Source of the DNA: Coptis chinensis | Taxonomy: Eukaryota > Streptophyta > Magnoliopsida > Ranunculales > Ranunculaceae | DNA length: 64,000 nt | Assembly (NCBI GenBank): GCA_015680905.1 | Contig: CM027381.1 | Coordinates: 21,119,501-21,183,500, forward strand | Direction: 5' to 3' | Shown: one piece after another, positions 23,914 through 35,923 of the stretch | Position numbering within the stretch: the stretch's first letter is position 1 | Layout: every line of letters begins with the position of its first letter | Made by a program: the position numbers and the translations under genes | The notes under the pieces: model-generated | Databases searched by the model: none | What the model saw: the letters and a program-made list of their open reading frames with translations, nothing else | Told to the model about the DNA's origin: nothing

Positions 23914-25390
23914 TGATAAGAGCCCAAAACTGTAGTTTTAACCCTGTAACAGTCATACTTTTAGACCAATTATGTGAGTAATAATTAAGAGTTAATATCG
24001 ATTCACGTGTTTTTATGCATTTCGGGCTTCAAAGTCCATTATGTGCAGAAATGTGCCACTTTAGCGAGATAAAGGAGCAAAGTTCGGTTGCTAAGGAGTT
24101 ATGTGATTAAAGGCCAATTTTCAAGAAGACAAAGCCTCTGTAAAGCCCGGTCAGAAGATGAAAAGTCAAAGTCCACGCAGGCAGAAATAGTGCACAAAGT
24201 CAATAGAACTTTCGAAGACCATATCTTTGGACTCAGACCTCGGAATGAGGCCTACCTTATGTCAAAACGACCGACTCGGAAAGAGCTTTCCAATGGTCTA
24301 AGCCTTGATCCAATCAGAAGAGCAGAAGTGGACGAAAAGTTTGTTGAAGCCAACTGCAGCTGAAGAGGCATTTTTGGACTGAAAGAATTGGGTTTTGGGC
24401 CTGATTCTCTGGCCCAAAACATGGCTCCAAGCCCATGCACGATTTTTGGATCTGAGAGTATAAAAACCAAAGCTTCATTCTTTGTTAATGGTAGTTAGTT
24501 AGACCTAAAATAATATAGATAATTCTAGATCTGTTTTCATTAATTAAATTAAGCTTTAGTTCCATTTTAAATTCTTGTTTTAGATTAAGTCTTTGAATCA
24601 TTGTTCTTGATTGATTAGATAAATAAAATAGTTGTTTTCTCAATTTCGAATTGTGTTATTTCAATTTATAGATCTGATTTTAATTCTTATTGATTATCAT
24701 TCCGTAGTTTAAATAGATTGAACCATTGTTAGTTAATTTAGTTAAGTTAGAATTTTAATATGATGTGTAGTTATAATGAAATGGGAAATGATGGTTTGAT
24801 GACTCAAGGCTAAAATCTCCATTAGAGGGGTTGATGAAGCCTTGATGAAAACTTAGTGGTATAGTGTAGAAACATTGTAGAATCTATTCCAATCTAGAAG
24901 GTCGTCATTCGCCATGAGAATGGGTGGACGACCTCACATGCTAGTTAGTACTCGGTAGAAATGCCATGAACACTAGGGATTAGAACTCGAATTTCTTGCC
25001 GTAAGAACGTAAGAATCGAGATACAAGAATCTATGTTAGGCTATTAAGTTGGATTAGAGGTGGATTCAATTCCCCTCTAATCCTTTATCTAGATTTAAGC
25101 ACAATCATATTTCCATAACATTCGTGTTTAAATTCAAATAATCAATTTCATATTGTATCGTAGTATAACACCCTTCGTAAAGCTCTCATTGACTTAAGAC
25201 CGACTAATTAGATTACAAAACAATTACATGCTAGAGCACTAGGAGTGGAACGAACTTCCTACTCCACTATATCTCATAGGATTGAGAGTAGAAACTTTGA
25301 TAAATATAACCATCATAAGATAGTTTTAGTTTTACTTACGTTTTGAGTTCATCGTTCATTTCGTAGGTAAGACATTCAATTTTAGCGTTT
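23914..25390 (+). repeat. B right LTR
   Basis: TGATAAGAGCCC start directly after the polypurine tract. TATA box at 24459-24466, hairpin at 24899-24934. It runs into A's leader and gag without a primer site. Confidence 0.88.
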
Positions 25391-25394
25391 CATT

Positions 25395-25475
25395 TCTTCT
25401 GTTAGAGGTTTATACTAGTATATTAGGATTGGTTGGAGTGTTGTCGTGTTTAGTTAAGTTTGGTCTTACCCTTGT
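25395..25475 (+). other. A leader, right-hand part
   Basis: It begins with the 49-bp repeat of 15853-15901 and runs into the start of A gag. GATTAAGGTC lies at the gag ATG, as in the other leaders. Confidence 0.65.
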
Positions 25476-26990
25476 ATGAGATTAAGGTCTTGTCGAACAA
25501 AAACACCAAACGTAATTACACGGCAACGTCAACAAGCACGCCTATCTAGTATACCACTCATTGCACCTCTAGCTACTATTCCACATACTCTACCTGACAT
25601 AATGCCCGTAGAAGGAGAGACTCCTCTCTCTGACTTTTATAAAGCCTTGAGTGCATTTTTATAGCAGACCCAGTGGGGGATTTCCGAATCCCCATAAATA
25701 TTTTTAATTTGTTACCCGTTTTTCATGGTTTAGACCATGAAAAACCTTATCAGCACATGCGTAGGATTGAACAAGTTCTTACAACATTCCACCATCTTAC
25801 GGTGGGTGCTGAACAAATTAAACTGAGGGTATTTCCCTTCACTTTAGCCGATAAGGCGGCGTCTTGGTTAAGCTGCCTGGCGCTAATTACGTGGACTCGT
25901 AGGCTAAACTTGTTCAACTTTTTATGGAGCATTTTTACCCACCCCTAAAGACGGATGAGATGCTTTCCAAGATTCATTTCTTTCGACAAAATCCTCATGA
26001 ATCATTTTCAGAGGCTTGGAATCGTTTCACCGATCTCCTTATAGAGTGTCCACACCATAACCTAGCGAAAGACACGTTAGTTCGTGCCTTTTTCAAAGGA
26101 CTTCTACACCACCATAAAGAAGTCCTTGACATAATGAATGGGGGTAGTTTCCTAAGTAAAGGAGCCTCGGAGGCTTATAAATTTTTAGACGATCAAACTA
26201 AGCGAAATAACAACTGGGGGTAGTGACGATATCCACCGCTCCGCTAGTTCTTCTAATACAGTTAAGGCCGTCGGTATGTTTGAGATAAAACACGATCCCG
26301 AGCTTAAAACTCTAATCGAATCACTCACTAAAAAGGTAGAGGCCATTTCTGTACAACAAAAGCCTATCCCCGTCATGAATGTAAATTCCAATCCATGTAG
26401 TTTCTGTTGGAGTCCTGAGCATCCCGACTCCCACTGTCCTATAGCCTATGAACATGCTTGTTCCATTAATAGTGAACCTAACGCCCCTTGGAGACAAAAT
26501 CCCAACTTTGGTTGGAGAAATAACCAACAAGTCACACCTCCAGGGTACAATAATCAATATGTTAGGCCAACGCACAATTATAACCAAGCTCCACCACGAC
26601 AAGGACAGGGTCAGGGTAATTATAATAATTATAACAACCAAGCGCAACCTCGACAAGGTCAAGCACAAGGTCAAGGGAGTTATAATAATTATAATGCTAA
26701 TAGAGGTATCGTTCCGGTAAATAATAACTATCACAATCCGCCCATAAATAATCAACGCGAGATAGTTCCAGTCACACCACCCGTGACCACTACACCCACA
26801 CAACCGGATCGTCTTGACACCTTCATACAGGTGAGCCAACAACTGTTCCAAACCATGGCTCAATCTAACCAACAAATTCTACAATCCGTTAATAATTTAA
26901 GCCAATAGTTAGGCCAAGATAAAGCCCAACCCAAATGTGTGTTTCCAGGTCACGCGATACCTAATCCTAAAACAACAAACGCAGCCTTTG
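25476..26990 (+). pseudogene. A gag region
   Basis: It starts MRLRSCRTKTPNVITRQ. Capsid landmarks: MRRIEQVLTTFHHL, EQIKLRVFPFTLADKAAS, MEHFYPPLKTDEMLSKIHFF and WNRFTDLLIECPHHN, ending with YKFLDDQTKRNNNWG. The next part has FEIKHDPELKTLIESLTKKV and the zinc knuckle CSFCWSPEHPDSHC, then a long Gln/Asn/Gly-rich stretch. Gag coats and packages the element RNA. Broken in a few places. Confidence 0.8.
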
Positions 26991-28495
26991 AGGTAACCGG
27001 TAATACTAGTAATGAAAATGAAAACATAGGTGAGCTAAATGCCATCACTACTCTCCATTCTGGCAGAGTGGTTTATAAAAAAGTAACTATGCCTATAGTT
27101 ACCCCACCAGTAGCCCCTACACCTGCTACTTTACTAAATACCGAAATAGAAACTGAAGAGCCTACCACTGTAGAGGTATCAGTTACAACATAACCTAAGA
27201 AACAGAAAGCCAAGGTTAAACATCCAGGTGATACATATGCTAAATATAGAGAGAAACCACCGTTTCCACAAAAATTAGCCATGTTAACTAGGGATAGAAA
27301 TTATGAGGAGATTAGGGACGTTTTCAAGAATCTAACTATAAACCTTCCCTTCCTCGAAGCTATTAAAAAGCTACCACACCATGCTAAGTTTCTTAAGGAG
27401 TTGTGTACTACTAGGCGTAAGACCAATATACCAAAAGACGCCTTTTTAACAGAACAATTCCCAACTCTATCTGAACATAACGGAATTATTAAGTACAAGG
27501 ACCCTGGTCGTCCTACTGTACAATGCACCTTAGGAGATTCCTATACAACGACCGCGTTATTGACCTGGGGGCTAGTATTAACTTACTCCTATTTTATTTG
27601 TATAGACAAATAGGTCTAGAGGAGATGCAACCCACTAAAATGACGTTGTAATTAGTTGATCGGTCTATTAAGTATCCTAAGGGTGTGGTCGAAAAATGTG
27701 CTGGTAAAAATTCAGGATTTCTACTATCCGGCTGATTTTGTCATCCTCGATACAGAAGTCGTTAACGACTCTGTCCCGATCATCTTAGGGCGTCCTTTCC
27801 TGGCAACTGCCAATGCGCTCATAAATTGCTGCGATGGTTCGATGTCAATGTCTTTTGGCCATCTTTCTGTTGAAGTAAATGTTTTTAAAACAAAGACACA
27901 GTTACCCGATTCGTCTATGGATGGAGAGGTTAGCATGATCTAAAGCTTCGCTCGAGATTATTTCAACAACACGTTCACTGATAATCAGATGCCCAAATTT
28001 CTTTCCTTTGAAAGTTTAGACTCCAACATTTTCATCCCTACACTAGTCGATACACATATTATGGATGAGGACGAGATAGATGACTTTCTCAAAGATATAG
28101 AGGAATACCATAGTAAGGTGGATATGACCAAGCTAGATGAGGAATTCGATGAGTTTCTTAGAGCAGGTGATGAGTCACCCTATCAAGAACTACTTTGCAC
28201 AACATCCGCCTCGACTCCCCTCCTTCCACCCTTTCAAAGGAATCTCGAGTTTGCACTCGATCCTTTTGTTTCTCCTATGCTTCATAATTTTTTAAATCCT
28301 CCTAGCAAACAAATACTTCAGAAGGACAAACCATTTGACACCTTCATTTTCAGAATTGAGACAGTCCCTACCTACACCATGAATAAGTTTTGTGCTAAAC
28401 CCACATCCTCATTTTTTCCATGCTTTCCTTCTACAACTTATCCATATCCACCATATCTTCCACAAACCATTCATTTTTCCACAATTATTCACTAG
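26991..28495 (+). pseudogene. A protease region and acidic linker
   Basis: Linker with CTTRRKTNIPKDAFLTEQFP, then retropepsin sequence with FYYPADFVILDTEV and IILGRPFLATANALINC. An acidic linker (MDEDEIDDFLKDIEEYHSKV) and PPFQRNLEFALDPF follow. Retropepsin would cut Gag; no polymerase domain follows. Broken in a few places. Confidence 0.75.
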
Positions 28496-28517
28496 GGCAC
28501 CCTCTCGTTCAAAGATG

Positions 28518-28709
28518 AAAAAGAAGGTGCATGCTAGGTTATGTTATAGGTCTATCCGACTTCGCTTTCATTTCACTAGGTTGCGTCATAGGAAATCTTG
28601 GTGCTTGATTGTGTTTGGGTATGTTTTTTGTGATATTTATTTATGGAATGATCCACAACTATTTCGGTTGTTGATATATGATAAACTGCATGTTCATACG
28701 TATGTTTAG
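28518..28709 (+). pseudogene. A basic tail ORF
   Basis: About 64 residues, KKKVHARLCYRSIRLRF, then RHRKSWCLIVFGYVF, then LWNDPQLFRLLIYDKLH. Strongly basic first half, hydrophobic aromatic second half. Conserved in all copies; not recognised. Confidence 0.55.
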
Positions 28710-29771
28710 ATAAAGTCTCGAGTATCTGACTATAAACGACTCAATTTTTGTGTTTGGTGCATTTCCTTTCATTTCCATATATTGGTGAGTGCACCATTCA
28801 AGTAACCGGGACCTCCCTATGGAGTGTGTGGCTGTAAGTACCGGATCCTAAGTCCACGTTTAACATAATTCACGATTTCCACTCTTGCATGTTTTCTAGG
28901 ATTTTTTAGTCATGCTTCTCTATGGGGTGAATTATGTCCTTATTGCTTATTGTTTTTCTTTATAAAAGTAAAAAAATATTAAATAATAAACATAGTAATC
29001 TAGGAAGTCTCGGGAATCTGACTTTAAAAGACCCACTTTAAATAAAAAAAAAAAAAAAATCAAATTTTCTAAACTCTGTTATAAAAAAAAAATTGTTTGG
29101 GGGTGGGGTGTTCGTGTTTCCGTCCTAGAATGTTTTATGTCCCATTAGAGTTTCTTAGGCCGTTTAATTATATTCCGATTCGGGTTGACATAATCTATGA
29201 ATTTAGAGTTCATTCGTTCGTATAACTTACGTCATGCACGCACTTTGAGGCGTTTTCCACTATCTTATATGTCATCCACGGTCGGAATAGAGTGTTTTAT
29301 GGATCATTGGATTGGAATTTCTCTCCTGATCATTTCCATGTCTCATTCGAAAAAATCGGATCGGTAAGAAAACGGTAATGTTAGTTTGAAGTTGCACTAA
29401 AAATCGACAAAAGTCGAAAAATTAAATTTGGGCTTGGGCCTAACTCGCGCGCACCTGTGCCTTACCTTCAAACCATCAGTTCGTGTTTTTCATCTTCACC
29501 ACCGCCATTAACAAACAAACACATCTTAAACCCTAAAATAAAAAATAAAAATAAAAAGAAAGCTAAATACACCTACGCCCACAGTTTAAATCAAGTTAAA
29601 ATCTTTTCCAAACCCTTCCCACACCAATTTAAATCAAGTTCAATCACCAAAAACCAATACATTGGAGCTGCCGTGCCACCACACCACCGCCACCATCGTT
29701 TTTCTAGTGAGGTTGTTCCTCATTGCTTCTCCCTACCTTATTCAAACCCCCAAACCTTATCAAAACTTCTA
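28710..29771 (+). other. A post-protease spacer and ORF2 upstream region
   Basis: Two TCTGACTWTAAA-type motifs (near 28724 and 29018), the conserved block at 28789-28860, and TTTGGGGGTGGGG at 29096-29108. Then a stretch resembling C 44105-44340 (CGTATAACTTACGTCATGCA and ATGGATCATTGGATTGGA) and an A/C-rich leader to ORF2. A 135-codon open frame here starts upstream of ORF2 in low-complexity sequence and merges into ORF2; I do not count its first 100 codons as real. Confidence 0.65.
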
Positions 29772-30917
29772 ATGGCTCAACAACGCCGAATTTTGCCAGA
29801 GCAAGCATTTACTGGTGACCACTTCGCGCCGTTTTACGGTGACGAAATGGTTAGTAGAGATTAGAATAGCTTGTGGTACTCGACCAATGACTTTTACCAC
29901 GAAGAGTTAGTCCGACGGTTTTACAACACGAGGGAGTTGGAGGGGAATCAAATTTTTGTTACGGTGGCAAAGAGGAGGAAAGAAGTATATGTTGGGTTGT
30001 TGGCTGAGATTCTAGGCATTCCGCCTAGAATCTATCTTGATGCCACGTTACAGGAGTCCCAATATACTGGGCTAGAGCCTTTGATGCACGCGACTGTTAC
30101 TGAAGGGAACTACAATGTGAGCTCGCATTGTGTTCGTCAGGCATCCCTCAGAACTAACCAGCTGGCTGTAGCTCAGTGGATTGGTAGGAATGTCATAGGG
30201 AAAGAGAAGGTCAGTGACATCGGTCTTAACTGCCTTCACGTTCTATGGATACTCTAAGAGTAGAAGTATGAGTTCTATATTTTAGAGTTTTTGCTTAACA
30301 TGATTAGGGGAGTGGGGAAGTCTATTGCACCTCTCCCTATTTTTATAACCAAGATCACGCTGAAGTTGAGAGCGACTCCGACGTCTGATAGGATTTGCCT
30401 CACCCTACACCGAAATCCTTGTATTTATAAGGAGTGTATCCAACGAGTTTGGAGGTTACCTGAGGATAGGGTAGTCGATGAGAATGACTCTGAGAATGAA
30501 AATGACTCGGAGAATGAGGATGACATGGCATGTTTTGATGCCAATGCCTTGGAGAGGTGTAAGTCAGATGCAGAACGCATGGCTGTGATCCATCGTGGCA
30601 TGCGTTCCCTCAATACTATTTGCGAAGACCTCCAGACTCGACAGGCTACTATGCATCATAACTTCGAGATTCGTACCCAACGCGAGGATGAGCGGTGGGA
30701 ACAGATGAGGGATGAGCTGGAATCTCAGCGCCAATTTTGCGTCGATATGCTTGCACGCTTCCCACCCCACGAGAGTTCTTCTGAGGATACAGCTGTGAGG
30801 CACGAGTGTCGTCGCCAGAAGACACAGGGAAATGACCCATCGGGAGCTCAGGAGCCACCTCTTGAGCATGTGCCCTCCACTACCAGTAGCGACGTGTTTA
30901 GGGATTCTATAGATTGA
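29772..30917 (+). pseudogene. A ORF2 (unknown protein), nearly whole
   Basis: It starts MAQQRRILPEQAFTGDHFAP. Order: FYHEELVRRFYNTRELEG; KRRKEVYVGLLAEILGIPP; LQESQYTGLEPLM; HCVRQASLRTNQLAVAQWIG; IGLNCLHVLWIL; LLNMIRGVGKSIAPLPIFI; an acidic run of ENDSENE repeats; FDANALERCKSDAERMAVIH; a charged helix (about 45 residues, probable coiled coil, EDERWEQMRDELESQRQF); then a Ser/Pro-rich tail ending FRDSID. Span about 380 codons with only one or two breaks, the best preserved ORF2 here. It resembles PF20167-type plant retroelement proteins (from memory). Function unknown. Confidence 0.78.
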
Positions 30918-31704
30918 TATTTGATGTTGTTATTTATTATTGTTGTTATTTATTTTTAATATAAGTTTTAACTTTCGTAGATTTGAATTTTGTAGTGAAA
31001 TGTACTTTGAATGAAAAAATTAATATAATGTGGTTATTTTCATTGTGCGTGGTTGTTTCATATTGATCCCACCTTCCCAAATTGTTTGGGGGTGGTATTA
31101 TTTATTCCAGCATGATTTTTATATGACCCTCATTTCTAGAAGTTATTTCAGAGTTAGGGTGAGAATATTGCCGATATGGGCATATCTATGAATAAATATG
31201 GGGTAAGATGAAATCTCGATAAGTTAGGTAGTTTTATCCTAAATTCAACCTAAAAGATACTAGGGTTGTTTTTAGAATCAAGAATATGAGTTGTTTCCGT
31301 TTTCGGGTTTGAAAATTTTAGTATTTTCGTAAATTGCCGTAAAAGCTTTTTGGAAACTTCCCGATTCGTTTTAGCAACTTAAAACCTATAAAAACTTCAT
31401 TTATTCTACACTCACAACCCACACTATGCCTAACTTCCATCTCTCACCTTTCACTCCCACATTTCCCATTGTTCTTCACCATTTTCACAAATCAGCATCT
31501 CGGAGCGCACCTGCGCCCTAGCCATTGTCAAAAAATTTACACTGAGCGCACGTGCGCCGAAGCGGAGCGCACCTGCACCCAAAACACTGTAAATCCAAAA
31601 ACACCCGAGCGCACTTGCGCCCTGACCTCCGTAGACCATAAATTTCCAGTTTTCTGCGGGTTGTTCCTGGATCAGTTGCAGCTGTTCCAGAGGGTCATTT
31701 TGAG
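30918..31704 (+). other. A ORF2-ORF3 spacer
   Basis: TTTGGGGGTGG at 31085-31095. CTATAAAAA at 31386-31394, followed by CTACACTCACAACCCACAC near 31406. GAGCGCACCTGCGCCC-type words at about 31500-31620. Then a T-rich stretch to the ORF3 ATG. Confidence 0.65.
31386..31424 (+). promoter_or_regulatory. Putative internal promoter for ORF3 (A)
   Basis: TATAAAAA box with the conserved CACTCACAACCCACAC 14 bases downstream, as in E1, E2 and C. Confidence 0.42.
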
Positions 31705-32681
31705 ATGACATCTCCTACAATAATACTGGAACAGTCTTTCAAAGATTTGTTCCAAAGCACTACTTATGGTGCTTGGTTTCGCGAGGTGATCACATCGTGT
31801 AGTTTGGGAACCGCTTATGGTAAGACCTGATGAACTTTATTCTCCAGCACTTGCATCTTATTTTTATGATAATGCATTTTCTTTGAGAGACCGGATGGAG
31901 AACAAGTGGAAATTACCAGCCTACGTTAATGATAATTGCATTTTATGATAATTGCATTTTCTCCATCAACATTAATGATGAACCAATGGAAATTACCAGG
32001 TTCTTGCTAGCATTTGTTCTTGGACTTGCTATGCCCGCTGAAATACAAGACCCATGGTGCTATTGGGTAGATAATATGCATGTCTACACTTATGAGTTTT
32101 TGCATGAGTCGTATGGGGCAGGCATTTTCCGTATCGAGGACCAAGGGGAATATAACGTCGCCTTTGGTAGCCTGTCCATGAACATAGGAACTGTTATGTT
32201 TTGGATCATGCTAAACATTTTAGGGGAATGGTGTTTTTCTTCTGTGAATGATGCCACTTGCACCGTCTTCCTTGCTTTAGCCATGGGACGTATGTGCCAT
32301 GACCTTCCCAGAACCTTGATGTCTAGTTTAGCACGAGCCCATAGCATGAGGCATAAGTACTTTCTTATGCCTGTTCTAATTTCCCGTATTATGCTATGTT
32401 TCTTCCCTATTTTTTGTACACGTTTCACGGATTGGATTACGGTCGACACTGTGCGACCCACCAATAGTATTATTCGATCTTTCCGTGCAATGACTTGGCA
32501 AGGGTGGAGGATACAACCTCATCAGGTTGCACCCTACACCCCGTCAGACCAAGTGGCGCTTATTAGGTTAGCAATAATAGATGATAAATGGCGGGAAGCC
32601 TGGCAAATTATCATGGCATGGCAGGACGCGAAGGAACCTCACTTCTTTATAGAAGAAGAGGAAGAGGAGGATGAAGAATAA
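31705..32681 (+). pseudogene. A ORF3 (unknown protein)
   Basis: It starts MTSPTIILEQSFKDLFQS. The last 250 codons are open: MEITRFLLAFVLGLAMPAEI; DPWCYWVDNMHVYTYEF; YGAGIFRIEDQGEYNVAFG; SLSMNIGTVMFWIMLNILGEW; SSLARAHSMRHKYFLMPVLI; FTDWITVDTVRPTN; GWRIQPHQVAPYTPSDQ; then an acidic end (EEEEEEDEE). The two hydrophobic stretches are short and not convincing membrane spans. Layout parallels ORF2. Function unknown; lightly broken. Confidence 0.78.
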
Positions 32682-34500
32682 AAGTGGGAGATAAGGTCAG
32701 TTTTTTTTAATTCCAGTTAGTGTCTGCTTATGTCCCAAGCAATTTTATTCTTGTTAACCCCATAATGGGTGGAACTCTTATAGAGTTGCATCAGTTTTTT
32801 TATTTCCTATATTAGTATGTTCTAACCTTGTTTTGCAGATATTCCAGAATTTCACGTATTTCCATGGTATTTTTCTACCCTCTTTATTTAAATGCTTTGA
32901 GGACAAAGCATGCTTCTTGTTTGGGGGCATAGAAACACGTGTAATTAAGGCATCTGTTAGGATATAGATATGTATAATATGCATTTTTTTTCTAGTTAAA
33001 ATTTCAAAAATTCAAAAATATAAATAAATAAGTTTATGCTATACACTTAGGAATATTGGTATTGTTTTCTTTCTCTATGCTCTTAATAATCTAGAAGTCT
33101 CACGTAGCTTTTGCATTAGAATAATTTTTAGAAACTTAGGTTAATATGTAGGTTATAATCTTTGCATCTATTTATAAATATATTACATGAGTATCTATGA
33201 TTGTTAGCAGTAAGTTTCTGAAATCTAGGCTAGAGTACTTATTCTACAAAGCCTGTAGAATATAGCCTAAAACCTTATATGAGCGAAACATTTGAGAAAT
33301 GACCCAAGGGAGAAGTAAAATCCGGATAGAGAAATCACACGTCCACTTGCTTTATCACTATACCATATCGTAAGCGAGAATTTAGGCCCTCTTTGGATCG
33401 ATATAGCCAGAAATTCAACCCTTATGAAATTATTTTCCGCTAGTAGCCCCTCTGAGCCTTTCTTTAGCCTTCCATAAACCACAATTCCTTTACCCTGTTA
33501 CAAAAACAAAACAAAATAAAAAATTCAACTTACCCAATCTAGAATAAGTGTGAGAATAGAATGAGTGAAGAAAGAAGAAGAGAAAAACCTGTGTAAACAA
33601 AAATTAGTTACTTGCTTCAGAAAAATAAAAGAAGTTTCCATCCAAGGAAAAGAAAAAGAAAAATAGAAATAAATAAAAACTCCAAAAATAGAATAAAAGG
33701 GAGTCAAAAGCCAAAGAAAAGAAAAAGAAAAATATGGCTAAGGATGGAAACAAAGTATAGAAGCAAAAGAAAATAACAAGGTTTTCTCTAAGTTACATAA
33801 TATGAAGACTCTATTATCTCAGACTAGTCGTTTTGAATATCCATTTCCTTCCTTCTTAAACCATCTCCTAATCCCCACAACACCTATAAAGACCTCTAGC
33901 TCAATTAGGAATAGGTTAGTGTGATAGTAAGTGGCAGATGTGTTGATCGACTCTGGCTTCCTTTTGTGTCATTGAGATTGTAAGGTAAAGTGTGCCCACT
34001 GCACACTGGAGTAGCAAAACATGAGTGGAAAAATCAGAGTGTTGTATCTTGACTATTATTGTGAGAACCTACTTAAGGACGCTATTCCGAGTTTCAGAAA
34101 CAGACCTGTTAATGCATTTCATAGTATTACTCATTGTATATATGTTTATTCGTAGATGATCGATTATTATGCATATATTAACTTAGGTTTCGACTTGATA
34201 TTTTTACGTATCGTTACTAGTGAGATGTATAGATAATTGGGAGCATGAATAAGGAAACAATAGTTTTATTTCTTAGTCGTTGTAGTATAGATGAAGTTTG
34301 TGAGTACCTTCTTTGGAAAACTCTCGAGGAGGCTATAACTCGCCCAATAGGGGAATTCCTAGTGGTTTAAGGCCTTATTGCATATGATAAATGCAATCGC
34401 GACTCAAATAGCTTGAGAGTAGTTAGAACTCCATTTTGGTCACTTATTCTAATTTCTCATATTTGCTTGAGGACAAGCAAAATGCTGTTTGGGGGTGGTT
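32682..34500 (+). other. A conserved 3' region and polypurine tract
   Basis: The intron-like segment is at 32696-32838. TTTGAGGACAAAGCATGC with TTTGGGGG lies at 32920-32927. Purine-rich and A-rich tracts follow, then the block GTGAGTACCTTC...AAGGCCTTATTGCATATG. TTGAGGACAAGCAAAATGC leads to the polypurine tract TTTGGGGGTGG at 34488-34498. Open frames on the minus strand are low-complexity shadows. Confidence 0.7.
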
Positions 34501-35923
34501 TGATAAGAGCCCAAAACTGTAGTTTTAACCCCTTAACAATCATACTTTTAGACCAATTATGTGAGTAATAATTAAAACGATTACGTGTTTTTAGTTTTAT
34601 GTGCAGAAATGTGCCACTTTGATGAGATAAAGGAGCAATGGTTGGTTGCTAAGGAGTTCTGTGATTAAAGGCCAAGATTCAAGAAGACAAAGCCTTTGTA
34701 AAGCCTATTCAGACCTTGAAAAGTCAAAGTCCACGCGGGCAGAAACAGTGCACAAAGTCAGTAGAACTTCCGAAAACCGTATCTTTGGACTCAAACCTTG
34801 GAATTGGGCCTACCTTATGTTAAAACAACCAGCTCGGGAAGAGCTTTCCAATAGTCTAAGTTGGACTAAAAGTTTGTTGAAGCCGAATCCAGCTGAAGAG
34901 CCTTTTTTAGACTGAAGAAATTTGGTTTTGGGCCCGATTTTCCGGCCCAAAACATGGCTCCAAGCCCATGCACGATTTTTTGATCTGATTTCCTCCTTAT
35001 CAACAAAGAAGACTTAACTCTTAAGATATCTTGGAGCTTAGGATAGAAAGTAGCCATTAGAATAGCTTCTAGATCTAGTTTTAATTAAGTTTAGTTTCAT
35101 TGTCATTCCTTGTTTTAGATTAAACCTTTAAAATATTGGTATTCATTTGATTTGATTAATAAAATATTTTATTATTATTCAATTCGTTTTTTTTGTCATT
35201 ACATTTATAGATCTAGTTTAAATTCTTGTTGATATCATTTCTTAATTATTAATTAGATTTCAAGTATTGTTTGTTAAATTAGTAAAGTTAGAATCTTGAT
35301 ATTATGTTTAGTTTAGATTCGTATGGAAATGATTGCGGAATGATTCTCGGCTAAGCCTCCATTAGAGGGGGTTGAGAAGCCTTGATGAAAGCTTGATTCC
35401 GATTATCGTAGAGTCGTCGTAATTTCTATTCCACTCTAGAAACGATTAATTCACCATGAGAATGGGTTTAATCGTTCACATGCTAGTTATGAATTAGTAG
35501 AAGTGCCATGTGTAATTAGGGATTAGGAAGAACCAATTGTTCTGCATAGCAGTTCAATTCAGATTACGATGATTCGTCGTTAGTAAGTTAAGTTGAGTTA
35601 AGGTGGAATCAATCCCCCCTAATTCCTTATCATAGAATCAACGCAGCATTCCGTAGTTAATTAGTCGTATATTGTGGGTAGTTGCATCGTAGTTTATAAT
35701 TCGTAAATCTCTCATTAGACTTTAGTTAAGATTGATTAGACTTAGAAAACATTACATGTGAAAGAACTAGGAGTGGAACAAATCATCTACTCCACTATAT
35801 CTCAATAGGATTGAGAGTAGAAATCTTTGATAAATCTAGTAACAAATCAGTTTTAGTTTTACTTTCGTTTAGAGTTTCAACGCTTTATTCATTAGTAGAA
35901 ATATTAATTTTTACATTTTATCA
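34501..35923 (+). repeat. A 3' LTR
   Basis: 1423 bp, pairs with 13925-15406. Ends TTTTATCA, then the duplication TTACG. Hairpin at 35441-35476 with arms AACGATTAA/TTAATCGTT. Differences from its partner are mostly C/T and G/A. Confidence 0.92.

Larger units (their letters stand above)
15902..25394 (+). mobile_element. B: partial element nested in the leader of A
   Basis: It has LTRs at 15903-17352 and 23914-25390 that are very alike and of a different subtype from A's, a primer site, leader, gag, protease and tail remnants, spacer, an ORF3 remnant, a full 3' region and a polypurine tract. I see no ORF2. Its outer ends are not the normal TG...CA ends and there is no 5-bp target duplication; instead a 49-bp identical direct repeat of A's leader flanks it. 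It is heavily broken (more than ten breaks). Confidence 0.75.
13925..35923 (+). mobile_element. A: composite plus-strand element with TTACG target duplication
   Basis: The outer LTRs 13925-15406 and 34501-35923 are the same subtype and start and end in TG...CA. Both sides of the whole block carry the 5-bp duplication TTACG (13920-13924 and 35924-35928), inside the gag start of E1. Within it, A's leader is interrupted by partial element B (15902-25394). A's own parts are LTR, primer site, leader, [B], gag, protease, tail, spacer, ORF2, spacer, ORF3, 3' region, polypurine tract and LTR. No polymerase is seen. By eye the outer LTRs differ by several percent, mostly transitions, suggesting insertion within the last few million years (not calculated). 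About half a dozen or more breaks in the coding parts. Confidence 0.85.

Noticed and set aside
26321-26875. 184-codon minus-strand open frame opposite A gag
   Set aside because: Shadow of the Gln/Asn-rich gag stretch; the same shadow appears opposite gag in B and C. The plus strand holds the real Gag motifs.
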